DNA of 34,446 bases, taken from the NCBI RefSeq assembly GCF_902829245.1, contig NZ_CADEPJ010000043.1, forward strand, positions 1 through 34,446, written 5' to 3'. Within the stretch, counting starts at the first letter, position 1; every line of letters starts with the position of its first letter. The notes under the pieces were generated by a model. That model was not told where the DNA came from, made no database searches, and saw only the letters and a list, made by a program, of their open reading frames with translations. The translations under genes were made by a program, and so were the position numbers. This DNA is from Comamonas jiangduensis. Lineage in GTDB: Bacteria > Pseudomonadota > Gammaproteobacteria > Burkholderiales > Burkholderiaceae_C. Below are positions 17,347-25,699 of the stretch, one piece after another.

Positions 17347-18180
17347 TTAGCCGTGCAGCCCCACCCCCAGGCGCTGTGGCAGAACCTCTTGCAAGATGGT
17401 GGTCGAAATCTCTTCAATCGATTTGGTGGTAGTGGACAGCCAGTTGACCCCCGCGCGGCGCATCATGGCTTCGGCTTCATGCACTTCCGAGCGGCAGTTT
17501 TCCAGGCTGGCGTAGCGCGAGCCGGGGCGGCGCTCGTTGCGGATGGTGGACAGGCGGATCGGGTCGATCGTCAGGCCAAACAGCTTTTTCTTGATGGGCT
17601 CCAGCGCCGGGGGCAACTTCTTGCGCTCAAAGTCTTCGGGAATCAGCGGGTAGTTGGCCACCTTCAGGCCAAACTGCATCGCCAGGTACAGGCTGGTGGG
17701 GGTCTTGCCCGAGCGGCTCACGCCCACCAGCACCACATCGGCGCCGCTGAGGTCGTGGTTGGTTTGGCCATCATCGTGGGCCAGCGTGTAGTTGATGGCT
17801 TCCATGCGGTCCAGATACTCTTTGCTCTGGCTGATGTCTGAAAACCGGCCCACGCGGTGCTGGCTCTTCATGCCCAGCTCGTCTTCGAGCGGCTGCACAA
17901 AGGTGCCAAACATGTCCATCAACAAGCCTTTGCAGTGATCGTGGATGACGGCCACCACATCTTGATTGACCAGGGTGCTGAACACGATGGGTTTTTTGCC
18001 CTCCACCTCACCGGTGTGGTTGATCTGGCGTACCGCTTGGTGGGCCTTGTCAACGGTGTCGACGAAGGGAATGCGCACAATGCGGGGTTTGATATCGAAC
18101 TGCGCCATCAAGGCGGTGCCGAAGGTTTCGGCGGTGATCCCTGTGCCGTCAGAAATTACGTATACGGTGCGCGAGTGCAT
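17347..18180 (-). CDS. ppsR: PEP synthase regulatory protein (kinase/pyrophosphorylase)
   Basis: PpsR inactivates phosphoenolpyruvate synthase by ADP-dependent phosphorylation of a threonine next to the catalytic histidine, and reactivates it by phosphate-dependent removal. The 277-residue protein starts [20 protein letters not shown]. It has the P-loop [17 protein letters not shown] near residue 150 and [20 protein letters not shown] further on, all signatures of the DUF299 family. The ATG at 18180 is chosen because homology starts at [11 protein letters not shown]. It is divergent from its target ppsA, the usual arrangement in this order of bacteria. Confidence 0.95.
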   Translation of the reverse strand: MHSRTVYVISDGTGITAETFGTALMAQFDIKPRIVRIPFVDTVDKAHQAVRQINHTGEVEGKKPIVFSTLVNQDVVAVIHDHCKGLLMDMFGTFVQPLEDELGMKSQHRVGRFSDISQSKEYLDRMEAINYTLAHDDGQTNHDLSGADVVLVGVSRSGKTPTSLYLAMQFGLKVANYPLIPEDFERKKLPPALEPIKKKLFGLTIDPIRLSTIRNERRPGSRYASLENCRSEVHEAEAMMRRAGVNWLSTTTKSIEEISTTILQEVLPQRLGVGLHG

Positions 18181-18731
18181 GGGCAGTTTTCCAAATCGAG
18201 TCAAACAAGCGCACGCGCTTGCGCGGCAAAGGCAGAGCCAGCGTGCGCGGCAAGGCGTGCGGTGCTGCGCATTATTCCTAATTTCAGCGCCAGTCTGCGG
18301 TTGGCTGGCGCATGGAATGTGGCAGGGGGCGGAACGTGATCAAAAAAGAGAGCTTCTGACGCTTGTGCAACCGAAGTTTTAAAGCTATTTGACATTTAAA
18401 CCATTGATATAAAAGCGCAAACAGCTATTAAATTTATAGCGTGCGCCGTATTTTCCTTTAGAAACAGCGGACTAAACACAGCTGTCCTTCAGAGGGCTGT
18501 GAGCATCTGTACGGCGCGTGCCAGATAACAGCGCGCATTGCTGGGCAGGAGTAGAATGCCTGCGCAAAGATTCAAGCGCTTGGAGCCTCTCCAGGCGCTG
18601 CACGGGCTGGCTACCGATGACCGATAACCTCGAACAGCAAAGTTGTGGTTGGTGTCCAGCACGTGCATCCAGCAGGCGGGTTTGTTGGGCCAGCCGCTGG
18701 GACGTACCGGTTTTTAACTTTGGAGCCTCCC
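18181..18731. other. Long intergenic region between ppsR and ppsA
   Basis: The 550 bases between divergent ppsR and ppsA contain repeat copy 6 (18341-18430) and no credible gene. The two promoters must lie here, and the ppsA leader could be long. I found no clear promoter, riboswitch or operator. Confidence 0.5.
18341..18430. repeat. Intergenic palindromic repeat, copy 6 (long, diverged form)
   Basis: The left arm GAGAGCTTCTGACGCTT (from 18349) and right arm AAAAGCGCAAACAGCTATT (18411-18429) flank about 45 bases of A+T-rich sequence. Both arms are diverged. Unlike most copies it lies between divergent genes. Confidence 0.6.
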
Positions 18732-21122
18732 ATGTCTAACCGTTTCGAAGCGACCGCTTTGGTCGTGCCTTTCGAAAATTTGCGTATGAGCGACGTCGAA
18801 GTCGTTGGCGGTAAAAACGCCTCCCTCGGCGAAATGATCTCCCAGCTGCCTCAAGGCGTGCGCGTGCCTACCGGCTTTGCCACCACCGCCCACGCATTCC
18901 GCGAATTCCTGGCATTTGAAGGCTTGGCCGACAAGATCTCCGCCAAGCTGAAAGCGCTGGACGTGGACGACGTACGCGCACTGGCCGCTGTCGGCGCTGA
19001 AATCCGTGCCATGGTGGAAGCACAACCTTTCCCCGCTGACTTGGAAGCTGCTATCCGCGCCGCTTTCATCACCCTGCAAGGCGGCAACGAAGCCGCTTCG
19101 TTTGCGGTGCGTTCTTCCGCAACTGCTGAAGACTTGCCTGACGCATCGTTTGCGGGCCAGCAGGAAACTTTCCTGAACGTGGTTGGCATTGAAGACGTGC
19201 TGCACAAGATGAAGGAAGTGTTTGCGTCGCTGTACAACGACCGCGCCATTTCCTACCGCGTGCACAAGGGCTTTGAGCACGACGTGGTGGCCTTGTCTGC
19301 TGGCGTGCAGCGCATGGTGCGCTCCGACCTGGGCGCTGCCGGCGTGATGTTCACCATCGACACCGAATCCGGCTTTGAAGAAGTGGTGTTCATCACTTCC
19401 AGCTACGGCCTGGGCGAAACCGTGGTGCAAGGCGCTGTGAACCCCGACGAGTTCTACGTGCACAAGCCCATGCTCAAGGCTGGCAAGAGCGCGCTGATTC
19501 GCCGCAATTTGGGCTCCAAGCTGATCCAGATGGTGTTCTCCACACCCGAAGAAAAGGCCGAATCCGGCAAGCTGGTCAAGACCACGGACGTGGCACCTGA
19601 GTTGCGCAACCGCTACTCCTTGAGCGACGCTGACGTGCAAGAGTTGGCCAAGTACGCGCTGGTGATTGAAGAGCACTACGGCCGTCCTATGGACATCGAG
19701 TGGGGCAAGGACGGCACTGACGGCCACCTGTACATCCTGCAAGCGCGTCCTGAAACCGTGAAGAGCCAGTCCAAGGGCCAAGCCGAGTTGCGCTACAAGC
19801 TCAAGGGCACAGGCAATGTGCTGGCCGAAGGCCGCGCGATTGGCCAGAAGATTGGTACCGGCCCTGTGCGTCTGGTGTCTGACATCTCGCAGATGGACCA
19901 AGTGAAAGCCGGCGACGTGCTGGTGACCGACATGACCGACCCCAACTGGGAACCCGTCATGAAGCGCGCCAGCGCCATTGTCACCAACCGTGGTGGTCGT
20001 ACCTGCCACGCCGCGATCATCGCGCGTGAGTTGGGCATTCCTGCCGTGGTCGGCTGCGGTGACGCCACCGCACTTCTGAAGGATGGCACCTTGGTGACCG
20101 TGTCCTGCGCCGAAGGCGATACCGGCAAGATCTATGACGGCCTGATCGAAACCGAAGTGACCGAAGTGGTGCGCGGCGAAATGCCCGAGATCAGCACCAA
20201 GATCATGATGAACGTGGGCAACCCCCAGCTGGCTTTTGACTTTGCCCAGTTACCCAACCAGGGCGTGGGTCTGGCTCGCCTGGAGTTCATCATCAACAAC
20301 AACATTGGTGTGCACCCCAAGGCCATCCTGGACTACCCAGCGGTAGACCCTGACCTGAAGAAGGCCGTGGAATCCGTGGCCCGAGGCCATGCATCGCCCC
20401 GCGCTTTCTACGTGGACAAGGTCGCCGAAGGCGTGGCAACGATTGCTGCTGCGTTCTGGCCCAAGCCCGTGATCGTGCGTATGTCGGACTTCAAGTCCAA
20501 CGAATACCGCAAGCTGATCGGTGGCAGCCGCTACGAGCCCGAGGAAGAGAACCCGATGCTGGGCTTCCGCGGTGCTGCGCGTTACATCTCCGAAGACTTC
20601 GGCGAAGCCTTCAAGATGGAATGCGAAGCCCTGCGCCGTGTGCGTGAGGACATGGGCCTGACCAACGTGCAGATCATGATTCCTTTCGTGCGTACCTTGA
20701 AGCAAGCCGAACGCGTGACCACCATGCTGGGCGACAACGGCCTCAAGCGCGGTGAGAATGACCTCAAGCTGATCATGATGTGCGAAGTGCCTTCCAACGC
20801 GATTCTGGCGAATGAGTTTCTGGAATACTTCGACGGCTTCTCGATTGGCTCGAACGACCTGACCCAGCTGACCCTGGGTCTGGACCGTGACTCCGGTCTG
20901 GAATTGCTGGCTGCGGACTTTGACGAGCGTGACCCCGCAGTCAAGAAGATGCTGGAGATGGCAATTGACGCGTGCTTGGTCAAGGGCAAGTACGTGGGTA
21001 TCTGCGGCCAAGGCCCTTCCGACCACCCTGACTTTGCCAAGTGGCTGGCAGACAAGGGCATTGTCTCGATCTCGCTGAACCCTGACACCGTGATCGATAC
21101 TTGGCAGAATCTGGCGGGCTAA
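18732..21122 (+). CDS. ppsA: Phosphoenolpyruvate synthase
   Basis: PpsA converts pyruvate and ATP to PEP, AMP and phosphate for growth on three-carbon substrates. The 796-residue protein has the ATP-binding domain ([34 protein letters not shown]), the phosphohistidine domain with H426 in [14 protein letters not shown], and the C-terminal PEP-binding barrel with [18 protein letters not shown] and catalytic C758 in [11 protein letters not shown]424, two residues before H426, is the expected target of the neighbouring PpsR. The start is ATG at 18732 just after TGGAGCCTCCC. A small DUF4212 gene and a symporter follow on the same strand 26 bases downstream, suggesting co-expression. Confidence 0.97.
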   Translation: MSNRFEATALVVPFENLRMSDVEVVGGKNASLGEMISQLPQGVRVPTGFATTAHAFREFLAFEGLADKISAKLKALDVDDVRALAAVGAEIRAMVEAQPFPADLEAAIRAAFITLQGGNEAASFAVRSSATAEDLPDASFAGQQETFLNVVGIEDVLHKMKEVFASLYNDRAISYRVHKGFEHDVVALSAGVQRMVRSDLGAAGVMFTIDTESGFEEVVFITSSYGLGETVVQGAVNPDEFYVHKPMLKAGKSALIRRNLGSKLIQMVFSTPEEKAESGKLVKTTDVAPELRNRYSLSDADVQELAKYALVIEEHYGRPMDIEWGKDGTDGHLYILQARPETVKSQSKGQAELRYKLKGTGNVLAEGRAIGQKIGTGPVRLVSDISQMDQVKAGDVLVTDMTDPNWEPVMKRASAIVTNRGGRTCHAAIIARELGIPAVVGCGDATALLKDGTLVTVSCAEGDTGKIYDGLIETEVTEVVRGEMPEISTKIMMNVGNPQLAFDFAQLPNQGVGLARLEFIINNNIGVHPKAILDYPAVDPDLKKAVESVARGHASPRAFYVDKVAEGVATIAAAFWPKPVIVRMSDFKSNEYRKLIGGSRYEPEEENPMLGFRGAARYISEDFGEAFKMECEALRRVREDMGLTNVQIMIPFVRTLKQAERVTTMLGDNGLKRGENDLKLIMMCEVPSNAILANEFLEYFDGFSIGSNDLTQLTLGLDRDSGLELLAADFDERDPAVKKMLEMAIDACLVKGKYVGICGQGPSDHPDFAKWLADKGIVSISLNPDTVIDTWQNLAG

Positions 21123-21148
21123 CCTACCGCCTGCGTGAAAGGCCTGTG

Positions 21149-21439
21149 ATGCAGTTTTCTGAAAATGATGTGCATGGCGGGCCAGATCCAATCTCGGCCA
21201 ACGGGGGGCATATGCCCCCCGATTGGCACGACACACACCACCTGTGGCTCAAAGCAGTTTTGCTGGCAGTCTGGGTGGTGTCTTCATTTGGGGTGGTGTT
21301 TTTTGCGCGGGATTTGCAGGCCTGGGTGCAAGGCTGGCAGCTGGGTTACTGGATGGCCGCCCAAGGGGCAGTCCTGATGTTCATGCTGATCGCGCTGGTT
21401 TACTGTGTCGTGATGGATTTGTTCGAGCGCTCGGCCTAA
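21149..21439 (+). CDS. DUF4212 protein, small subunit of sodium:solute symporter
   Basis: A 96-residue membrane protein with two predicted helices, around LKAVLLAVWVVSSFGVVFFA and GAVLMFMLIALVYCVVMD, joined by the family block DLQAWVQGWQLGYWMAAQG. DUF4212 proteins are encoded just before a large sodium:solute symporter subunit of the acetate-permease-like group, as here. The ATG at 21149 begins MQFSENDVHGGPDPISANGG; no strong ribosome-binding site is seen. It sits between ppsA and the symporter with short gaps, consistent with one transcript. Its own role, whether stability or activity of the large subunit, is not established. Confidence 0.9.
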   Translation: MQFSENDVHGGPDPISANGGHMPPDWHDTHHLWLKAVLLAVWVVSSFGVVFFARDLQAWVQGWQLGYWMAAQGAVLMFMLIALVYCVVMDLFERSA

Positions 21440-21473
21440 GCACGCCGCAGCTTTTCTCCTTCCTTCACGTTGC

Positions 21474-23563
21474 ATGCCCATTCCTTCTGGCGCTAGCGCC
21501 GCATCTTTCCCTCGCGCGCGCGCCTACCAGTGGCGTATCCACCGCCTGGTAGGGCTGTACTGCGTCTGCGTGCTGCTTTTTCTGCTGCTGATGACCTGGG
21601 CTGAGCGCCAGGGGCTGTCACGCCACTGGATTGGCCCCATTTTTTTGTTCGTGCCGGTGATGATGTATGCCGGTATCGGTGTCTGGGGGCGCACCGGCGA
21701 TGCCGATGAGTACTACGTTGCAGGGCGCCGTATCCCGCCGATGTACAACGGTATGGCAGCTGCCGCCGACTGGATGAGCGCGGCGTCTTTCATCAGCTTG
21801 TCGGGCGCTTTGTATTTGCAAGGCTTTGGTGGCAGCAGCGGACAGCCAGGGGGCTGGCGTACTTGCTGGGTTGGACGGGCGGGTTTTGCTTGGTGGCCAT
21901 GCTGGTGGCGCCCCACCTGCGCGCCATGAATTTGTATACGTTGCCGGACTTTTTCCAGCAGCGCTTTGGTGGGCGCTGGCCACGCACAATTGCCGCGATT
22001 GCCTCGATTGTGTGCTCCTTCACGTATGTGGTGGCGCAGATCTACGGGGTGGGGCTGATCGCTTCGCGGCTGACCGGGGTGCAGTTTGAGATTGGCATCA
22101 TGCTGGGTCTGGGCGGTGTGCTGTTGTGCTCTTTTTTGGGTGGCATGCGTGCTGTGACCTGGACACAGGTGGCGCAGTACGTGGTGATCTTGCTGGCATT
22201 CCTGATTCCCGTGTCATGGCTGGCCTACAAACAGCTGGGCAACCCCGTGGCGGCGGTTGCGTATGCCAGCCAGTTGCAAAAAATTGCCGAACTGGAAGCG
22301 CAGTTGCTGGTGTCGCCCCAAGAGCTGTCCGTGCAGCACCTCTACAGCGAACGCGCGGACGCGCTGGAAGCCAAGCTCCAAGATGTGCCCTTGGCAATGG
22401 AGCGTGATCGCTTGGTGTTGCACGAGCGGCTGCGTTACTTGCGCTCCACCAATGGCGATATGGGGCAAATTGCGGCCATCAGCCGGGAATACGCCAACTT
22501 GCCGCGCAATCCTGCAGTGGCCGAGCAGCAATGGCGCCAGCAACTGCAGGATTACCGTGAGCGCGCAAAACCTCTGTCTGGGTTGCCGCGCCACAGCCAG
22601 CCTTTTGGTGGCGACCCGGATGGCACACCCGCAGAGCGGGCCCAGTTCAACGATGAGCGCAACAACTTCTTGGCGCTGATGTTTTGTCTGATGCTGGGTA
22701 CAGCGGGCCTGCCGCATTTGCTCACGCGTTACTACACCGTGCCTTCCGTGTCGGGCGCGCGCACTTCTGTGGCATGGACGCTGTTTTTTATTGGCCTGAT
22801 TTATTTGAGTGCCCCGGCACTGGCGGCGCTGATCAAGCTGGAAGTGATGAACAACCTGGTGGGCGTGCGCTTTGATGAGCTGCCCAACTGGATTGCCCAG
22901 TGGGCGCGGGTGGATGCGTCGCTGCTGTCGGTGGAAGACATTAACCGCGATGGCATTTTGCAGTTTGGTGAGTTGCGGCTGGGGGCCGATCTCATCATGC
23001 TGGCCACGCCCGAAATTGGGGGCTTGCCCTATGTGGTGGCTGGACTGGTGGCTGCGGGTGGGCTGGCGGCGGCGCTGTCGACGGCCGATGGCCTGCTGCT
23101 CACCATCAGCAATGCACTGGTGCGGGACTTGATTGTTTCGCGGCGCTTGCGTCAGGCATCCTCAGAGCAGCGCGTGATTTTGTCCAAGTTCATGCTCATG
23201 GGCGTGGCTTTGTTGGCGGCTTTTGTGGCCGGGCAGCGTTCTTCCGACATTCTGCCCATGGTGGCCGCATCTTTTTCGTTGGCGGCCTCTGCCTTTGTGC
23301 CGGCCATGGTGCTGGGTATTTTCTGGCGTGGCGTGACGCGCTATGGCGCCATTGCGGGCATGTTGTCAGGCTTGGGCGTGGCGCTGTATTACATGCTCTC
23401 GCACAGCCTGTGGGTGCAGCATTGGGTGCCATCGATTTTGCTGGCCGATGGCCTGTGGTGGGGGCTGCAGCCCGTGTCTGCCGGGGTTTTTGGTGTGCAG
23501 GCGGGCTTGCTGGCGACCGTGCTGGTGAGCTGGTTGACACCGCATATCCATCAAAATAAATAG
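21474..23563 (+). CDS. Sodium:solute symporter, large subunit (VC_2705-like), one frame break
   Basis: A multi-helix inner-membrane transporter of the SSS family, acetate-permease-like, that uses sodium to import a small carboxylate. N-terminal blocks are YYVAGRRIPPMYNGMAAAAD and SAASFISLSGALYLQGFGG. The frame breaks near 21,855 (one C missing in GGCCTGGCG) and resumes as LAYLLGWTGGFCLVAMLVAP. An unusual hydrophilic insert of roughly 130 residues (about 22,265-22,660), rich in charged helix such as KIAELEAQLLVSPQEL, splits the membrane region. Codons at 22937-22972 encode an exact EF-hand loop, DINRDGILQFGE. The core GLAAALSTADGLLLTISNAL follows. The stop TAG at 23561 lies inside repeat copy 7. 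Substrate is unproven; acetate, lactate or pyruvate would suit the ppsA neighbour. Confidence 0.88.
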
Positions 23564-23631
23564 CTGCTGGCGCTCAATTGATAAAGCTTTCGATGATGAA
23601 ATTATTTGAAAGTGTTATTTGGTGAGCGCCA
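23558..23631. repeat. Intergenic palindromic repeat, copy 7
   Basis: TAGCTGCTGGCGCTCA begins at 23561; TGGCGCTCA (23568-23576) pairs perfectly with TGAGCGCCA (23623-23631) around about 46 A+T-rich bases. Its first three bases are the symporter stop codon. Confidence 0.75.
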
Positions 23632-23742
23632 AATGCTCATGAAGTAGTAGCAAAAATTCGCAGCCCAACATGGATTGCCCCAATGCAGCGCCGCTCGCTT
23701 GTGTGCGATGCTGAACAGCACCAAGCCAATTCAGGAGACGGT

Positions 23743-24189
23743 ATGAGCGCGGTTTTGATCAAAACACCGGAAGGCCAGCAAGCCTTCAAAGAGCGCAGCG
23801 CGCTGCTGGCAGGTAAATTGCGCTCCGCTTTTTTGCTGTTTGATGGCCAGCGCAGCGTATCCCAGGTACTGGCTGCCACCCAAGGTTTGGGGGTGGTGCA
23901 GGCAGATATTCAAGCCCTGCAGCAAGCAGGTTTTTTGCAAGATCTGGTGGCCCATACCCCAGACCTGGCACCGGCTGATATGCCCCAGCGTAGCGACCAG
24001 GATCGCTACCGTGATGCCTACCCCTTGGCCGTTGCGTTGACGGGAAAACTGGGTTTGTCTGGCTTTCGTTTGAATTTGTCGGTGGAGGGATCGACCTGCT
24101 ATGCAGATTTGGCAGCCGTGGCTCCCAAGATCAAAGAAGCCGTGGGGCCAGCCGCTTACGCACCGCTGCAGCGGGCGTTGTTTGCGTAA
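23743..24189 (+). CDS. Hypothetical protein, possible winged-helix N-terminal region
   Basis: I do not recognise a named family. The 148-residue soluble protein starts MSAVLIKTPEGQQAFKERSA at an ATG preceded by AGGAGACG. The first 75 residues look like a small helical and winged-helix fold: KLRSAFLLFDGQRSVSQVLA resembles domains seen in uncharacterised Comamonadaceae proteins. A proline- and acid-rich linker follows (HTPDLAPADMPQRSDQD). The C-terminal half, YPLAVALTGKLGLSGFRLNL through APLQRALFA, is amphipathic and helical. No signal peptide, membrane helix or metal site is seen. It stands alone between repeat copy 7 and a terminator, convergent with the FKBP gene. The clean frame and ribosome-binding site support a real gene; function is unknown. 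Confidence 0.75.
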   Translation: MSAVLIKTPEGQQAFKERSALLAGKLRSAFLLFDGQRSVSQVLAATQGLGVVQADIQALQQAGFLQDLVAHTPDLAPADMPQRSDQDRYRDAYPLAVALTGKLGLSGFRLNLSVEGSTCYADLAAVAPKIKEAVGPAAYAPLQRALFA

Positions 24190-24234
24190 AAGCGTGGATA
24201 CTGCATGCAGCATCAGATGGTGGCATCCGATGAA

Positions 24235-24263
24235 AAAACGGCCTGTCATTGACAGGCCGTTTT
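24235..24263. terminator. Bidirectional terminator between the hypothetical gene and the FKBP gene
   Basis: AAAACGGCCTGTCA pairs with TGACAGGCCGTTTT around a minimal loop; A- and T-tracts flank it. This is the only convergent junction in the window without a palindromic repeat copy. Confidence 0.85.
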
Positions 24264-24294
24264 GCATTCTCCGTGAGAGAGGCTGGGCAGTGGT

Positions 24295-24987
24295 TTACAC
24301 CGCCAGCAACTCCACCTCAAACTTCAGGGTGGCGTTGGGCGGAATCACGCCGCCTGCGCCGCGGGCACCGTAGCCCATTTCTGGGGGAATGATCAGCGTG
24401 CGCTTGCCGCCGACCTTCATGCCTTCCACGCCTTTGTCCCAGCCTTTGATGACCATGCCCGCGCCCAACTGGAACACGAAGGGGTCATTGCGGTCCTTGC
24501 TGGAGTCAAACTTGGCGCCTTGCTCGCCGTTGTGGTAGAGCCAGCCGGTGTAGTGCACGGTCACGCGCTTGCCGCGCGTGGCTTCGGCGCCTTCGCCGAC
24601 CACGGTGTCTTCTGCCTGCAGCACGGGCGCGGTCTTGGTGCCCAGCAGTTCCACTTCAAACTTCAGCGTGGCGTGGGGCGGGATCACGCCGCCTGCGCCG
24701 TGGGCACCGTAGCCCAGTTCTGCAGGGATGATCAGGGTGCGCTTGCCGCCCACCTTCATGCCTTGCACGCCTTCGTCCCAGCCACGAATGACCATGCCAT
24801 CGTCCAAGGTGAACTCAAAAGGCTCACGGCGGTCTTTGCTGGAGTCGAATTTGGCGCCTTGCTCGCCATCTTGGTAGAGCCAGCCGGTGTAGTGCACCTT
24901 GACGTCAGCGCCGCTGACAGCTTGGGCACCTTCGCCGACAACGACGTCTTCGTATTGCAGGCCAGAGGCAGTGGTGGTCAGTGCCAT
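24295..24987 (-). CDS. Tandem two-domain FKBP-type peptidyl-prolyl isomerase
   Basis: FKBP isomerases speed cis-trans isomerisation at proline. The 230-residue protein holds two complete FKBP domains head to tail. Domain 1 runs from about residue 8, with [40 protein letters not shown] and [16 protein letters not shown]. Domain 2, from about residue 123, has [40 protein letters not shown] and [18 protein letters not shown]. By eye the domains share about 80% of residues over some 88 positions. Single-domain versions of about 115 residues are what I expect in related bacteria, so an internal duplication is likely. The ATG at 24987 ([14 protein letters not shown]) has GGAACACTCC upstream; a longer open frame to 25056 lacks homology. 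No signal peptide is seen, so it should be cytosolic. Confidence 0.92.
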   Translation of the reverse strand: MALTTTASGLQYEDVVVGEGAQAVSGADVKVHYTGWLYQDGEQGAKFDSSKDRREPFEFTLDDGMVIRGWDEGVQGMKVGGKRTLIIPAELGYGAHGAGGVIPPHATLKFEVELLGTKTAPVLQAEDTVVGEGAEATRGKRVTVHYTGWLYHNGEQGAKFDSSKDRNDPFVFQLGAGMVIKGWDKGVEGMKVGGKRTLIIPPEMGYGARGAGGVIPPNATLKFEVELLAV

Positions 24988-25013
24988 GGAGTGTTCCTTG
25001 TGAGATTGCGCAA

Positions 25014-25040
25014 ATAAAAACAGGCACTGTGAGTGCCTGT
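25014..25040 (-). terminator. Intrinsic terminator after the HxlR-type regulator
   Basis: On the minus strand ACAGGCACT, loop CAC, AGTGCCTGT is followed by TTTTATTTG. A perfect 9-bp stem lies about 43 bases past the regulator stop, separating it from the FKBP gene. Confidence 0.75.
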
Positions 25041-25082
25041 GAGTCGGTGGCGGCAAGGGCCGCCACGAGGCAGGTGCCTAGA

Positions 25083-25388
25083 TTACTTCTTCGCGCGGGC
25101 GGCTGCCCAGCGTGTGGCAAAAGCCTGTAGATCGCTCAGGCGCTTGAGCAGGTCTTGGCCCGAAGGAGTGACGGTATAGCCGTCGTTGCCGTGCTCCATC
25201 AAACCTTCTTCGCGCAGCTCTTTGATGCGGGTGTTCAAAGTGTTGGGCGTGATGCCGCCCACGCTGTCTTGCAACAAACGGAAGGTTTGGGGGTGACCAT
25301 CGCGCAGTGCCCACAGCACGCGCAGTGCATAGCGGCGCTCGAGTTTTTCGAGCAACTGATTGATGGCGGCGTTTTCCTTAGCGCTCAT
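25083..25388 (-). CDS. HxlR-like winged-helix transcriptional regulator
   Basis: A 101-residue DNA-binding protein. The winged helix-turn-helix is seen in RRYALRVLWALRDGHPQTF, RLLQDSVGGITPNTLNTRIK and the wing ELREEGLMEHGNDGYTVTPS. It ends in a basic tail, RWAAARAKK. HxlR-family regulators act as dimers, often sensing redox or electrophile stress; this protein has no cysteine, so thiol sensing is unlikely. The start ATG at 25388 follows AAGGAGAAGCGGCC. The frame is open further upstream but without homology. It is divergent from a CoA-transferase gene, and two matching CTAC-N7-GTAG inverted repeats lie in the shared gap, likely its own operators. Confidence 0.8.
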   Translation of the reverse strand: MSAKENAAINQLLEKLERRYALRVLWALRDGHPQTFRLLQDSVGGITPNTLNTRIKELREEGLMEHGNDGYTVTPSGQDLLKRLSDLQAFATRWAAARAKK

Positions 25389-25477
25389 GGCCGCTTCTCC
25401 TTGCGCTGAGATGGGGGCTGGATCTGGTGCATTGCTGCCGATCCACACGGGTTTGACTATCGCTTTGAATCTTGTCT

Positions 25478-25494
25478 GCTACAAGTTTAGTAGC
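25478..25494. promoter_or_regulatory. Candidate HxlR operator 1
   Basis: GCTAC, seven bases (AAGTTTA), GTAGC: perfect 5-bp arms. Its inner CTAC-N7-GTAG design is shared with the second site 65 bases downstream. Confidence 0.45.
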
Positions 25495-25543
25495 TCGGAG
25501 CGCAGAATCGCTAGGCGGTAAAGTCCAAAAAACGTCAAAAACA

Positions 25544-25558
25544 CTACTTTTGTTGTAG
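25544..25558. promoter_or_regulatory. Candidate HxlR operator 2
   Basis: CTAC, seven bases (TTTTGTT), GTAG: perfect 4-bp arms with the same spacing as operator 1. The centres are about 65 bases apart, close to six helical turns, so both lie on one face of the DNA. Confidence 0.45.
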
Positions 25559-25699
25559 CGTTGCCACGTTCTCCAGCGCGCGCGCTCACCTTCGGGGATG
25601 GGCGGATTGCCCAAAACATCGGGAAGGGGCTGGGGTGGACTTTCTAGAATTGTTGGCACACAGGGGAAACCCTTGGCGGCAAGGAGTTGTCGCTGTTTG

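Larger units (their letters stand above)
25389..25699. other. Intergenic region between the HxlR-type regulator and CoA-transferase
   Basis: The 311-base divergent gap has no gene. It contains two inverted repeats of identical design, at 25478-25494 and 25544-25558, listed separately, and a strong ribosome-binding site (AAGGAG, 25681-25686) for the CoA-transferase. Confidence 0.6.
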
